Shown one piece after another: positions 24,774-33,506 of a stretch of DNA of 34,727 nucleotides. Under the pieces are notes generated by a model. That model worked only from the letters and a program-made list of their open reading frames with translations, was not told where the DNA came from and did no database searches. A program made the translations under genes and the position numbers. How positions within the stretch are numbered: the stretch's first letter is position 1; each line of letters begins with the position of its first letter. The DNA is from Actinomycetes bacterium. GTDB taxonomy: Bacteria > Actinomycetota > Acidimicrobiia > Acidimicrobiales > RAAP-2. The stretch lies in NCBI GenBank assembly GCA_021810205.1, contig JAJZJC010000032.1, forward strand, positions 1-34,727. Reading direction: 5' to 3'.

Positions 24774-25756
24774 TCGACCCCGCCGTCCCGGTTCCAACGA
24801 CCCTGGCGCGAGCTTCCGTGGCGATCGGCCCGAGCCTGGACGCCGCTGTCGACCGCCTCGACCCCTCGCTGCATGAGCCCGTGCGCCACCACCTCGCGGG
24901 CGGAGGCAAGCACGTGCGCGCCGGCCTCGTGCTCCTGGGCGCCCGGGCCGTCGACGGACGAGAGGAGGACGCGTACTGCGGCGCCGTGGCCATCGAGCTC
25001 GTCCACAACTACTCCTTGCTGCACGACGACATCATCGACGGCGACCGCGAGCGGCGGCACCGCCCGACGGTGTGGGTCCGCTACGGCGAGGGCGTGGCGA
25101 TCGTGTGCGGCGATGCCCTCGCAGCGCTGGCGATGCAGGTGCTCTTCGACGACCCGTCTCCCACCCGCATCCGCGCTGGCGCGCTGCTCGCCGACGCCAA
25201 CCAGGCCATGATCGCCGGCCAGTCAGCGGACATGGCGTTCGAGCACCGCCCGCGCGTCACCGTCGACGAGTGCCTGGCGATGGAGCGCTCCAAGACGGGC
25301 GCGCTGCTCGGTGCGGCGGCCGCAATCGGCGCCATCCTCGGGGGCGGGGACGACGGGACCGTGAACGCGCTCGGCGCGTACGGCGAGCACCTCGGCATCG
25401 CGTTCCAGGCGATCGACGACGTGCTCGGGATCTGGGGAGACCCGAACGTCACCGGCAAGCCGGTCGGCGCGGATCTCCTCGCGCGAAAAAAGACGCTGCC
25501 CGTCGCGGTCGCGATGGCCTCGGACGACGGCACGGCCGCCGAGCTCGAGGAGATCCTGTCGCGCGAGCTCGGTACGGACGACGTCGCGCGGGCGAGCCGC
25601 CTCATCGAGGCGAGCGGCGCCCGCGAGGCGGTCGCCGGGATCGCCGACGACCACTTGAAGCAGGCGCTCGGCGCGCTCGAGCGGGCCGCGCTCGACGACG
25701 CAGCGAAGGAGGAGCTCGTGTCGGTCGCCTACTACGTGACGGCGAGGGACAAGTGA
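24770..25756 (+). CDS. Polyprenyl diphosphate synthase (FPP/GGPP-type)
   Basis: The product is 328 aa, an all-trans isoprenyl diphosphate synthase. GGGKHVRAGLVLL is region 1, the first Asp motif is DDIID in HNYSLLHDDIIDGDRERRHRPT, and the second is AFQAIDDVLGIWGDPNVTGKPVGADL, ending in RKKTLPV. A Tyr five residues before the first motif, as in short-chain enzymes, suggests a C15-C20 product; farnesyl diphosphate for HpnD would make sense, geranylgeranyl diphosphate is possible. GTG 24770 follows GAGGAGG by 7 bases and overlaps the hpnE stop by 4 bases. Its counterpart lies in the same place in Streptomyces hopanoid clusters. Confidence 0.92.
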   Translation: MIDPAVPVPTTLARASVAIGPSLDAAVDRLDPSLHEPVRHHLAGGGKHVRAGLVLLGARAVDGREEDAYCGAVAIELVHNYSLLHDDIIDGDRERRHRPTVWVRYGEGVAIVCGDALAALAMQVLFDDPSPTRIRAGALLADANQAMIAGQSADMAFEHRPRVTVDECLAMERSKTGALLGAAAAIGAILGGGDDGTVNALGAYGEHLGIAFQAIDDVLGIWGDPNVTGKPVGADLLARKKTLPVAVAMASDDGTAAELEEILSRELGTDDVARASRLIEASGAREAVAGIADDHLKQALGALERAALDDAAKEELVSVAYYVTARDK

Positions 25757-27738
25757 TGACCGCCATCGACGAAACCCACGATGCCGTGCCCGGTGCGCTG
25801 GTAGCGCCGGGTGGGCCCGGCGGGCTGGCAGCGCCGGGCACCGCGAGCCCGCCGGAAGACACCGTCGCGGAGGCAGCCCAGACGTTGAAGAAGGCGGCGG
25901 AGGCGTTGCGCGCGCTGCAGGATCCTGCGGGCTTTTGGAAGGGCGAGCTCGAGACCAACGTCACGATGGATGCCGAGGACCTCCTGCTGCGCCAGTTCCT
26001 CGGGATCCGGACCGACGCGCAGACCCGATCGAGCGCCAAGTGGATCCGTGCGAACCAGCGTGAGGACGGCACGTGGGCAAACTTCTACGGCGGCCCCGGT
26101 GACCTGTCGACGACGATCGAGGCGTACGTGGCCTTGAAGCTCGCAGGCGACTCCCCCGACGACGACCACATGCGTCGGGCCCTCGCCTTCGTGCGCAACG
26201 AGGGCGGCCTCGAGCGCGCCCGCGTGTTCACCAAGATGTGGATGGCGCTCTTCGGCAAGTGGTCGTGGGACGAGCTGCCGGTGCTCCCACCCGAGCTCGT
26301 CTTCCTCCCACCACGGGTGCCGCTCAACATCTACGACTTCGGATGCTGGGCGCGCCAGACCGTCGTCGCGTTGACGGTGGTCAGCGCGTACCGCCCCTGC
26401 AAGGACCTCGGCGTGGACATCGAGGAGCTGCGTACCGGACACCCCGGCCCCCCGCGGCATCCCTGGTGGAGCGTGACGGGTGCGCTCGAGCGAGCGGACC
26501 TCCTTGCGCGCCGCTACGGGCGACGCCCGTGGCGGCTCGTGCGCGAGGCGGCCCTGCGGGAGGCCGAGCGCTGGATCATCGAACGCCAGGAGGCCGACGG
26601 CGGATGGGGGGGTATCCAACCGCCATGGGTGTACTCGCTGATGGCGCTGCACCTGCGCGGCTATGCACTGACGCATCCGGTCATGCAGGCAGGAATTGCC
26701 GGCCTCGAAGGCTTCACCATCGAAGACGACAAGGGCCGGCGTCTCGAGGCGTGCCAGTCACCGGTCTGGGACACCGCCCTCGCGATCGTGGGACTGAGCG
26801 ACGCGGGTGTCGACCGTGACGATCCAGCGCTGCGACGTGCCGCACGCTGGCTCATCACACAAGAGGTCACCGTCGACGGTGACTGGCGGGTGCGGCGTCC
26901 GAGCCTGGCACCCGGCGGCTGGGCGTTCGAATTCTGGAACGACCACTACCCCGACGTCGACGACACGGCGGAGGTCGTCCTCTCCCTCCTTCGCACCAAC
27001 GAGGACGACGGTGGCGCCGTCGAGCGCGCGGTCGACTGGGTGCTCGGCATGCAGTGCAGCGACGGAGGGTGGGCGGCCTTCGACGTCGACAACACCCGCA
27101 CCCTCTGCCGCAAGTTGCCTTTCTTCGACTTCGGCGAGCTCATCGACCCGCCCAGCGCCGACGTCACTGCGCACGTCGTCGAGATGCTCGGGGTCCTGCG
27201 CCGCCGTCGTGCGCGCTGCGAGGACCGGTTCGCCACGGCCATGGACCGCGGCGTTGCCTGGCTGCTCCGCGCGCAGGAGCGCGACGGCTCGTGGTTCGGC
27301 CGCTGGGGCGCGAACTACATCTACGGGACCGGAGCGGTGGTGCCCGCGCTCGTCGAGGCCGGCGTTCCCGCCTCGCACCCCTCGATCCGTCGAGCGGTCG
27401 CCTGGCTCGAGACGCACCAGGGTGACGACGGGGGCTGGGGTGAGGACCTCCGCTCCTACGACGACCCGTCGTGGGCCGGACGGGGCACCTCGACGGCCTC
27501 GCAGACGGCGTGGGCGCTCCTCGCGCTGCTCGCGGCAGACGAAGGCGACGGCGAGGCGGCACGGCGTGGCGTCGAGTTCCTGTCACGCACGCAGCTGCCG
27601 AACGGCACGTGGGACGAGCCCGAATTCACCGGGACGGGGTTTCCGGGCGCCTTCTACATCAACTACCACCTCTACCGGCTCGTGTTCCCCGTCGCCGCGC
27701 TGGGCCGCTTCGTAGACAGGGATGGCGCACATGGGTGA
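25756..27738 (+). CDS. shc: Squalene-hopene cyclase
   Basis: The product is 660 aa and cyclises squalene to hopene/hopanol at the membrane. The catalytic DxDD is DVDD at residues 400-403, in YPDVDDTAEVVLSLL. Several QW repeats are visible: QEDGTWANFYGGPGDLS, QEADGGWGGIQPP, CSDGGWAAFD, QERDGSWFGRWG, QGDDGGWGEDL and QLPNGTWDEPEF; the C-terminal GFPGAFYINYHLYR is also typical. The N-terminal 30 residues are Gly/Pro/Ala-rich and non-conserved. ATG 25756 shares one base with the preceding stop (TGATG). The length is close to the family norm and nothing looks missing. Confidence 0.97.
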   Translation: MTAIDETHDAVPGALVAPGGPGGLAAPGTASPPEDTVAEAAQTLKKAAEALRALQDPAGFWKGELETNVTMDAEDLLLRQFLGIRTDAQTRSSAKWIRANQREDGTWANFYGGPGDLSTTIEAYVALKLAGDSPDDDHMRRALAFVRNEGGLERARVFTKMWMALFGKWSWDELPVLPPELVFLPPRVPLNIYDFGCWARQTVVALTVVSAYRPCKDLGVDIEELRTGHPGPPRHPWWSVTGALERADLLARRYGRRPWRLVREAALREAERWIIERQEADGGWGGIQPPWVYSLMALHLRGYALTHPVMQAGIAGLEGFTIEDDKGRRLEACQSPVWDTALAIVGLSDAGVDRDDPALRRAARWLITQEVTVDGDWRVRRPSLAPGGWAFEFWNDHYPDVDDTAEVVLSLLRTNEDDGGAVERAVDWVLGMQCSDGGWAAFDVDNTRTLCRKLPFFDFGELIDPPSADVTAHVVEMLGVLRRRRARCEDRFATAMDRGVAWLLRAQERDGSWFGRWGANYIYGTGAVVPALVEAGVPASHPSIRRAVAWLETHQGDDGGWGEDLRSYDDPSWAGRGTSTASQTAWALLALLAADEGDGEAARRGVEFLSRTQLPNGTWDEPEFTGTGFPGAFYINYHLYRLVFPVAALGRFVDRDGAHG

Positions 27739-29221
27739 CATGATCCTCCTCGCACCGACAGGGGTAGAAGCCAACGTCATGGGCGCTGACGTCCTCGTGA
27801 CCGGCTCCGACGCCAGCAGCGTCGCGGGCGCGGGCGCGCACCTCGCCGCGGGGCAGGGGCAGACCGTGCCTGTGGCCCTCGCAGGCACCGCTGAGCGACT
27901 GTCCGCGGAGCTCCAGCCGGGCCAGCTCGTCGTCGCGAGCGAGCTGTGGACGCTCGACGAAGGTGGCGGCGTCGTCGTGCGCCGCAGGCTCGAGTGCGCC
28001 GAGCTCGTGGCGAGCGAGCTGCGCCACGAGGGCCACGACGTCGTCGTGGGGCCTGTGCTCACTGCAGGCGTCGACGACGACAGGGGTCCGCTCGTCGCGA
28101 GCGGCGCGCTGGTGCTCGACCACGATTCGGCCTGGGCCGCGGCGCTCGTCGACGACGACCGGCCGCTTGCCGTCGTCCGCGCGGTCGAGGACCGCATGGG
28201 CCCCGGCGCGATGGCGGCAGCGGACACCCGGTACGCGGCACTGGCGCTCGACAGGGTCCGCATCCCGCTCGAGCGCTGGGCACGGGCATGTCGCGCCCGG
28301 CGGGTGCTCATGGCCGCACCCCGCTCGTTCTGCGCCGGCGTCGAACGCGCGATAGAGATCGTCGAGCGCGCATTGGCCCGCTACGGCGCCCCGGTCTATG
28401 TACGGCGCCAGATCGTGCACAACGTGCACGTCGTCCGTCGTCTGGCCGGCATGGGGGCCGTGTTCGTCGAAGAGCTCGACGAGGTCCCCGACGGCGCGAC
28501 CGTGGTGCTCGCCGCCCACGGCGTCGCGCCAGCCGTGCGCGACGAGGCCGCGCGACGCCACGGGTTCACGGTGATCGACGCCACCTGTCCGCTCGTTGCC
28601 AAGGTGCACCACGAAGCACGGCGCTACGCCGCCAAGGGCTACCAGCTCGTCCTCGTGGGCCACGGCGACCACGAGGAGGTCGTGGGCACCGTCGGGGAAG
28701 CTCCCGAGCGCACCTCTCTCGTGCAGTCCCCGGCCGACGTGCAGGCGCTCTCGCTGCGCGACGACGCCCGGGTCGCCTACCTGACCCAGACCACGCTCGC
28801 GACCGACGAGACGGCGGAAGTGATCGATGCCCTTCGGGCACGCTTCCCCGATATCGTGGGTCCCAGCGCCGACGACATCTGCTACGCGACGCAGAACCGC
28901 CAGGAGGCTGTGCGTGAGATCGCGCACGACTGCGACCTCTTGCTCGTCGTCGGCTCACAGAACTCGTCGAACACCGCCCGGCTCGTGGAGGTGGCCCGGC
29001 GAGAAGGTTGCAAGGCAGAGCTGGTGGAGGACGCCAGCCAGCTCCGCCTCGCGTGGCTCGAGGGTGCAGGCACCATCGGGCTCACTGCAGGCGCGTCCGC
29101 CCCCGAGTCTCTCGTGACCGAAGTGGTCCAGGCACTCTCCAGCCTGGGTCCCATCGAGATCGACGAACGCAGGACCACCCAAGAAACCGTCCGATTCTCT
29201 CTTCCACTGCAGGTGCGCTGA
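27722..29221 (+). CDS. ispH: HpnG-like phosphorylase module fused to IspH
   Basis: The product is 499 aa. Residues about 195-499 are a complete 4-hydroxy-3-methylbut-2-enyl diphosphate reductase. The three [4Fe-4S] cysteines are C204 (PRSFCAGVERA), C289 (DATCPLVAKVH) and C387 (DDICYATQNRQEA); HNVHVV, AAHGV, GHGDHEEVVGTVGE, TQTTLATDET, GSQNSSNT and TAGASAPES are also kept. It makes IPP and DMAPP, the last MEP step. Residues 1-190 resemble HpnG, the nucleoside-phosphorylase-like protein that removes adenine from adenosylhopane: VALAGTAERLSAELQPGQLVVASELW, then GALVLDHDSAWAAAL and PLAVVRAVEDR. The usual DMES reads DHDS, so activity of this half is uncertain. ATG 27722 overlaps shc by 17 bases; ATG 27731 or 27740 are alternatives. 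Confidence 0.88.
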   Translation: MAHMGDMILLAPTGVEANVMGADVLVTGSDASSVAGAGAHLAAGQGQTVPVALAGTAERLSAELQPGQLVVASELWTLDEGGGVVVRRRLECAELVASELRHEGHDVVVGPVLTAGVDDDRGPLVASGALVLDHDSAWAAALVDDDRPLAVVRAVEDRMGPGAMAAADTRYAALALDRVRIPLERWARACRARRVLMAAPRSFCAGVERAIEIVERALARYGAPVYVRRQIVHNVHVVRRLAGMGAVFVEELDEVPDGATVVLAAHGVAPAVRDEAARRHGFTVIDATCPLVAKVHHEARRYAAKGYQLVLVGHGDHEEVVGTVGEAPERTSLVQSPADVQALSLRDDARVAYLTQTTLATDETAEVIDALRARFPDIVGPSADDICYATQNRQEAVREIAHDCDLLLVVGSQNSSNTARLVEVARREGCKAELVEDASQLRLAWLEGAGTIGLTAGASAPESLVTEVVQALSSLGPIEIDERRTTQETVRFSLPLQVR

Positions 29222-30225
29222 TGCCAATTCCCTTGAAGCAGAACGCCAGGATCGGAGCCCATCTCCTCAAGCAGCGCCTGAAGGGGCGCAAGTACTACCC
29301 CTTCATCGTGGAGATCGAGCCCCTGTTCGCGTGCAACCTCTCCTGTCCCGGCTGCGGCAAGATCCAGCATCCCACTGACATCCTGCGCAAGCGACTCTCG
29401 GTCGAAGACGTCGTGCACGCCGTCGAGGAGAGTGACGCGCCCATGGTGTCGATCGCCGGCGGCGAGCCGCTGCTGCACCCCGACATCGCCCGGATGGTGG
29501 AAGAGCTCGTCAAGCGCAAGGTGTACGTCTACCTCTGCACCAATGCCGTGCTGCTCCAGCGGCGGATGGACAAGTTCACCCCGAACCACTTCTTCTCCTT
29601 CGTGGTCCACATGGACGGCCTGCGCGAGCGCCACGATGCGGCGGTCGACCGCGAGGGCGTCTTCGACAAGGCCGTCGATGCGATCAAGGAGGCGAAGCGC
29701 CGCGGCTTCCGTGTGACGACGAACTCCACGTTCTTCAACACCGACTCGCCGAAGACGGTGCGTGACCTCCTCGACTTCTTGAACGACGACCTCGAGGTCG
29801 ACGCGATGATGATCTCCCCGGCCTACGCGTACGAGAAGGCTCCCGACCAAGAGCACTTCCTCGGCGTCGAGCAGACCCGCAAGCTGTTCCGCGAGGCCTT
29901 CGCGGGAAAGCGCAAGAAGTGGCGCCTGAACCACTCACCGCTCTTCCTCGACTTCTTGGAGGGCAAGAGGGACTTCGACTGCACCGCCTGGGGAATCCCG
30001 AGCTACTCGGTCCTCGGCTGGCAGCGGCCGTGCTACCTCATGTCGGATGGCTACGTCTCGAGCTACAAGGAGCTCGTCGAGACGACCGACTGGTCGAAGT
30101 ACGGAAGAGGCAAGGACCCGCGTTGCGCCAACTGCATGGCGCACTGCGGCTACGAGCCCTCCGCGGTCATCGCGTCGATGGGATCGCTACGCGAGTCGTT
30201 GCGTGCTCTGGTGAGCACGCACTGA
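29221..30225 (+). CDS. hpnH: Adenosyl-hopene transferase HpnH (radical SAM)
   Basis: The product is 334 aa. The radical SAM cluster cysteines C38, C42 and C45 (CNLSCPGC) follow FIVEIEPLFA. The SAM-binding IAGGEPLLHPDI, the HMDGLRERHDAAV and NSTFFNTDSP segments, and a C-terminal Cys cluster (CYLMSDGYVSSYKELV, then CANCMAHCGYEPSAV) are typical of HpnH, which adds a 5'-deoxyadenosyl group to hopene (diploptene) to make adenosylhopane. ATG 29221 shares one base with the ispH stop (TGATG). It is the first extended-side-chain gene; the later steps need a phosphorylase, which may be the module in the previous gene. Confidence 0.95.
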   Translation: MPIPLKQNARIGAHLLKQRLKGRKYYPFIVEIEPLFACNLSCPGCGKIQHPTDILRKRLSVEDVVHAVEESDAPMVSIAGGEPLLHPDIARMVEELVKRKVYVYLCTNAVLLQRRMDKFTPNHFFSFVVHMDGLRERHDAAVDREGVFDKAVDAIKEAKRRGFRVTTNSTFFNTDSPKTVRDLLDFLNDDLEVDAMMISPAYAYEKAPDQEHFLGVEQTRKLFREAFAGKRKKWRLNHSPLFLDFLEGKRDFDCTAWGIPSYSVLGWQRPCYLMSDGYVSSYKELVETTDWSKYGRGKDPRCANCMAHCGYEPSAVIASMGSLRESLRALVSTH

Positions 30226-30230
30226 GCCGC

Positions 30231-32108
30231 GTGACGACGCTTCGCGACACGCTGTCGATCTCCGACGACGGCGTCGATGGCCTGTACGACAGCGCGCGCA
30301 CTGCCGGCGCCGGCAACGGCGGCGAAGCCGAGCCCGGGATCCCGCCGACCACGTCGCTGCTCGAGCGGTTGAGCCCCGCCGCGCTCCGGGCGATGGACTC
30401 GGCGGCGCTCGAGCACCTCGCCGCGGACATCCGCCGGTTCCTCGTCTCGTCGGTCGCGGCGTCGGGCGGCCACCTCGGCTCCAATCTCGGCGCGGTGGAG
30501 CTCTCCCTCTCGCTGCACCGCGTGTTCGACTCGCCCGCGGATCCGATCGTCTGGGACACCGGCCACCAGGCCTACGTGCACAAGGTGATCACGGGCAGAG
30601 CGGCAGCGTTCGCCACCCTGCGCCGGGCCGGCGGGCTCTCTGGCTACCCGAACCGTGCCGAGTCGGTGCACGACCTTGTCGAGAACAGCCACGCCTCTAC
30701 CGCGCTCTCCTACGCCGACGGCCTCGCGCGCGCTCGGGACCTGCGCGGTGAGACCCATCACGTGGTGGCGGTCATCGGCGACGGTGCGCTCACCGGCGGG
30801 CTCGCCTACGAAGCGTTGAACAACATCGGCACCACCGGTCGGCGTGTGGTCGTCGTGCTGAACGACAATGGCCGCTCCTACGCCCCCACGGTCTCCCGGC
30901 TCACGACCGCCGACGCGGTGGCGAGGGGCGACGCGGGTGACGCTGCGCAGGCACCGGCTGCGTTCTTCGGGTCCCTCGGCCTCGCGTACCTCGGACCGGT
31001 CGACGGGCACGACGTAGAAGCCCTCGATACCGCGCTCGCCGAGGCGGCGAAGTGTCCTGGCCCCGTCGTGGTCCACGTGCACACGGTGAAGGGCCGCGGC
31101 TACGCGCCCGCCGAGCTCGACGGCGAGAAGTGCCTCCACGACGTCTCCCCCTTCGACCCCGAGACCGGGCGCCCACGGGTCGACAAGCGGCGTGTCCCGA
31201 GCTACACCGAGGCGTTCGGGAGCGCGCTGCTCCGCGAGGCCGCAGCTCGGCCCGACGTCGTCGCTGTCACCGCCGCGATGACCGGTCCGACCGGCCTCCT
31301 GCCCTTCGCCGAGCGCTTCGCCGATCGGCTGGTGGACGTGGGCATCGCCGAGCAGCACGCGGTCACCGTCGCCGCGGGCATGGCGATGGGCGGGCTGCGC
31401 CCCGTGGTCGCGATCTACTCCACCTTCTTGAACCGTGCGTGGGACCAGCTCGTCCACGACGTCGGTCTCCACCGGCTTCCCGTCGTGTTCTGCATCGACC
31501 GCGCAGGGATCACCGGTGACGACGGCCCGAGCCACCACGGCACCCTCGACCTGGCCCTCTTGACCAAGGTGCCGGGCATGACCGTGCTCGTGCCGTCTTC
31601 GTACGAGGAGGTCGCCGTCATGCTCCACGACGCCCTCGAGGTCACCGGCGGTCCCGTGGCGATCCGCTGGCCGAAGACCCCGGCACGCCACTGCCCCACG
31701 ACCGGCCACGGGCTGGCAGCGCGCCGGATCGTCGCCGGCGACGGCTCCCTCTGCCTGCTCGGCGTCGGCAAGCTCGTCGAGACCTGCGAGCAGGCCGCGA
31801 CGATCCTCGCCGAGCGCGGCATCGAGTCGACCGTCTGGGACGTCCGAGTGGCAAGCCCGCTCGACCCCGCCATGCTGGCAGATGCCGGCGCCCACCGCGC
31901 GGTGCTCACTGCCGAAGACGGGGTCGCGGCAGGCGGCGTGGGTGCGATGGTACGAGCGGCGCTCGGCCCACGAGCAGCGGTCGAGACCTGCGGCCTTCCG
32001 CTCGCGTATCTGCGACACGGCAAGCCCGACGAGATCCTCGCGTCCCTCGGCCTCGATGCGCCCGGGATCGTCCGGACTGCAGCCAGCCTTCTCGTCACGT
32101 CCCGCTAA
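30231..32108 (+). CDS. dxs: 1-deoxy-D-xylulose-5-phosphate synthase
   Basis: The product is about 625 aa, normal for Dxs, which condenses pyruvate and glyceraldehyde 3-phosphate with thiamine diphosphate to start the MEP pathway. Signatures are SGGHLGSNLGAVELSLSLH, DTGHQAYVHK, the ThDP site GDGALTGGLAYEALNN (D184) with LNDN, GPVDGHD, then VDVGIAEQHAVTVAAGMAM and DRAGITGDDGPSHHGTLDLALL. GTG 30231 lies 6 bases past the hpnH stop; the reading frame before it is not conserved. The first 40 residues are variable. It closes the operon; a 15-bp repeat starts 8 bases after the stop. Placing dxs here would match precursor supply to hopanoid demand. Confidence 0.95.
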   Translation: MTTLRDTLSISDDGVDGLYDSARTAGAGNGGEAEPGIPPTTSLLERLSPAALRAMDSAALEHLAADIRRFLVSSVAASGGHLGSNLGAVELSLSLHRVFDSPADPIVWDTGHQAYVHKVITGRAAAFATLRRAGGLSGYPNRAESVHDLVENSHASTALSYADGLARARDLRGETHHVVAVIGDGALTGGLAYEALNNIGTTGRRVVVVLNDNGRSYAPTVSRLTTADAVARGDAGDAAQAPAAFFGSLGLAYLGPVDGHDVEALDTALAEAAKCPGPVVVHVHTVKGRGYAPAELDGEKCLHDVSPFDPETGRPRVDKRRVPSYTEAFGSALLREAAARPDVVAVTAAMTGPTGLLPFAERFADRLVDVGIAEQHAVTVAAGMAMGGLRPVVAIYSTFLNRAWDQLVHDVGLHRLPVVFCIDRAGITGDDGPSHHGTLDLALLTKVPGMTVLVPSSYEEVAVMLHDALEVTGGPVAIRWPKTPARHCPTTGHGLAARRIVAGDGSLCLLGVGKLVETCEQAATILAERGIESTVWDVRVASPLDPAMLADAGAHRAVLTAEDGVAAGGVGAMVRAALGPRAAVETCGLPLAYLRHGKPDEILASLGLDAPGIVRTAASLLVTSR

Positions 32109-32115
32109 CCCCATC

Positions 32116-32160
32116 GCATCACCCCCGGCGGCATCACCCCCGATCGCATCACCCCCGGCG
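32116..32160. repeat. 15-bp tandem repeat, three copies
   Basis: GCATCACCCCCGGCG, GCATCACCCCCGATC and GCATCACCCCCGGCG lie in a row between the convergent dxs and MFS genes; the MFS stop codon falls within the third copy, so the repeat can alter the end of that protein. Confidence 0.85.
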
Positions 32161-33408
32161 GCACAGCCGGGAGGACCCCAGCGTGCTCTGCGGCCCTGGC
32201 GATTCGCCGGTGCTGCGAGCGACCGGTCCCGGCGCCCGGTGATCGAGGCGCACCCGGTCGGTTACCCACAAGGCCATGGCGAGGGCGCCGAAGCCCGCGC
32301 CCAGCACGCACACCGCGTCCCAGCCTCCCGCCGCCAGTGCGGCGCCGGCGGTCACCGAGCCCGCGGCGCCACCCACGAAGTAGGTGGTCATGTACGCGCT
32401 GTTCATGCGGCTGCGTGCCTCCGGCAGGTGCGAGTAGATCACCGCCTGGTTGGTGATGTGCATCCCCTGGGAGCCGATGTCGAGGAGCACGATCCCCGCC
32501 AAGAGGAACCCGAGCGACGTCTTGCCTGCAGCCAGCAGGCCGAACGCTCCGGTCGTGACCAGTGCGGCCACGACGGTCGACAGGCCGGTGCGTGTGGTGT
32601 CGGCGAACCTGCCGGCCACGTTCGCCGCCATCATGCCGCCCACGCCTGCCAGCCCGAAAAGGCCGATCACCAGGTTCGAGTAGCGGTACGGCGGCCCCGA
32701 GAGCAAGAAGGCGAGTGACGTCCACAGCACGCTGAAGGCCGCGAAGGTGGCGGCTCCGTACCAGGCGCGACGCCGCAGCACCGGTTCATCGACGAACAGG
32801 CGAAGCGTGGTCGTCACCAGCCGGCCGTAGGGAACGTGGGGGCGGGGACGTTCGGCAGGGAGCGCTCGGTGAAGGACGACGGCGAACACGGCCATGAGCG
32901 CGGCGGACAGCCAGTAGATCGCACGCCAGCCGGCGGCCTGGGTGACGATGCCCGAGACCGTCCGGGCGAGGAGGATGCCCACCAACAGGCCGGTCATCAT
33001 GCGCGCCACCACCCGCCCTCGGCGCTCGGGTGTCGCAAGGTCCGCGGCGAAAGGGATCATGATCTGCCCCGCCACCGACGCGACGCCCGTGGCGACCGCC
33101 GCCACCTCGAAGAGCCACAGGAATGGGGACGCGGCGCACCACACGAGGGTGACGACTGCGACGAGAAAGATGCCGACGACCAAGGTGCGCCGAGGATGGA
33201 CGTCACCGAGCGGGACCACGAAGAGCAGGGCTGCCGCGTAGCCCACCTGGGTCGCCGTCACGACGATGCTGGTGGCGGTCGTCCCCGCGTGGAAGCTGGC
33301 GGCGATCTGGTGGAGAAGCGGCTGGGCGTAGTAGAGGTTCGCGACGATCGCCCCCGTCGCCACGGCCATGAGCGCGACGAGCCGGCCGGAGAGGGGGCGA
33401 GTGCTCAC
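32149..33408 (-). CDS. MFS transporter of the NLYYAQPLL type
   Basis: The product is 419 aa with 12 membrane helices. The opening GAIVANLYYAQPLLHQIAASF, the VPLGDVHPRRTLVVGI loop between helices 2 and 3 and MIPFAADLATPERRGRVVARMMTGLLVGIL in helix 4/5 are the marks of a common MFS group (YgaY/NepI-like), members of which export small molecules or drugs. The substrate is not known. The second half has DIGSQGMHITNQAVIYSHLPEARSRMNSAYM. The C-terminal tail is hydrophilic and runs into a DNA repeat. It starts at GTG 33408. Nothing shows a link to hopanoids, but its position beside the operon is noted. Confidence 0.87.
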   Translation of the reverse strand: MSTRPLSGRLVALMAVATGAIVANLYYAQPLLHQIAASFHAGTTATSIVVTATQVGYAAALLFVVPLGDVHPRRTLVVGIFLVAVVTLVWCAASPFLWLFEVAAVATGVASVAGQIMIPFAADLATPERRGRVVARMMTGLLVGILLARTVSGIVTQAAGWRAIYWLSAALMAVFAVVLHRALPAERPRPHVPYGRLVTTTLRLFVDEPVLRRRAWYGAATFAAFSVLWTSLAFLLSGPPYRYSNLVIGLFGLAGVGGMMAANVAGRFADTTRTGLSTVVAALVTTGAFGLLAAGKTSLGFLLAGIVLLDIGSQGMHITNQAVIYSHLPEARSRMNSAYMTTYFVGGAAGSVTAGAALAAGGWDAVCVLGAGFGALAMALWVTDRVRLDHRAPGPVARSTGESPGPQSTLGSSRLCRRG

Positions 33409-33506
33409 GACATGTGGTCAACGCCTACCAGGACTCGCGCATTCCTGACCCGTCGCACCCCGCGGATCATCGCGCGGCGGTCGCCTGGACGCAGCGGCGA
33501 AGCGAC

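Noticed and set aside
27659-28927. A long minus-strand open frame opposite the IspH fusion
   Set aside because: Antisense shadow; no family pattern.
30150-32114. A 654-codon open frame on the minus strand opposite dxs
   Set aside because: It is the antisense shadow of dxs; the product is Arg/Gly/Asp/Val-rich with no family pattern, while the plus strand gives a clean Dxs.
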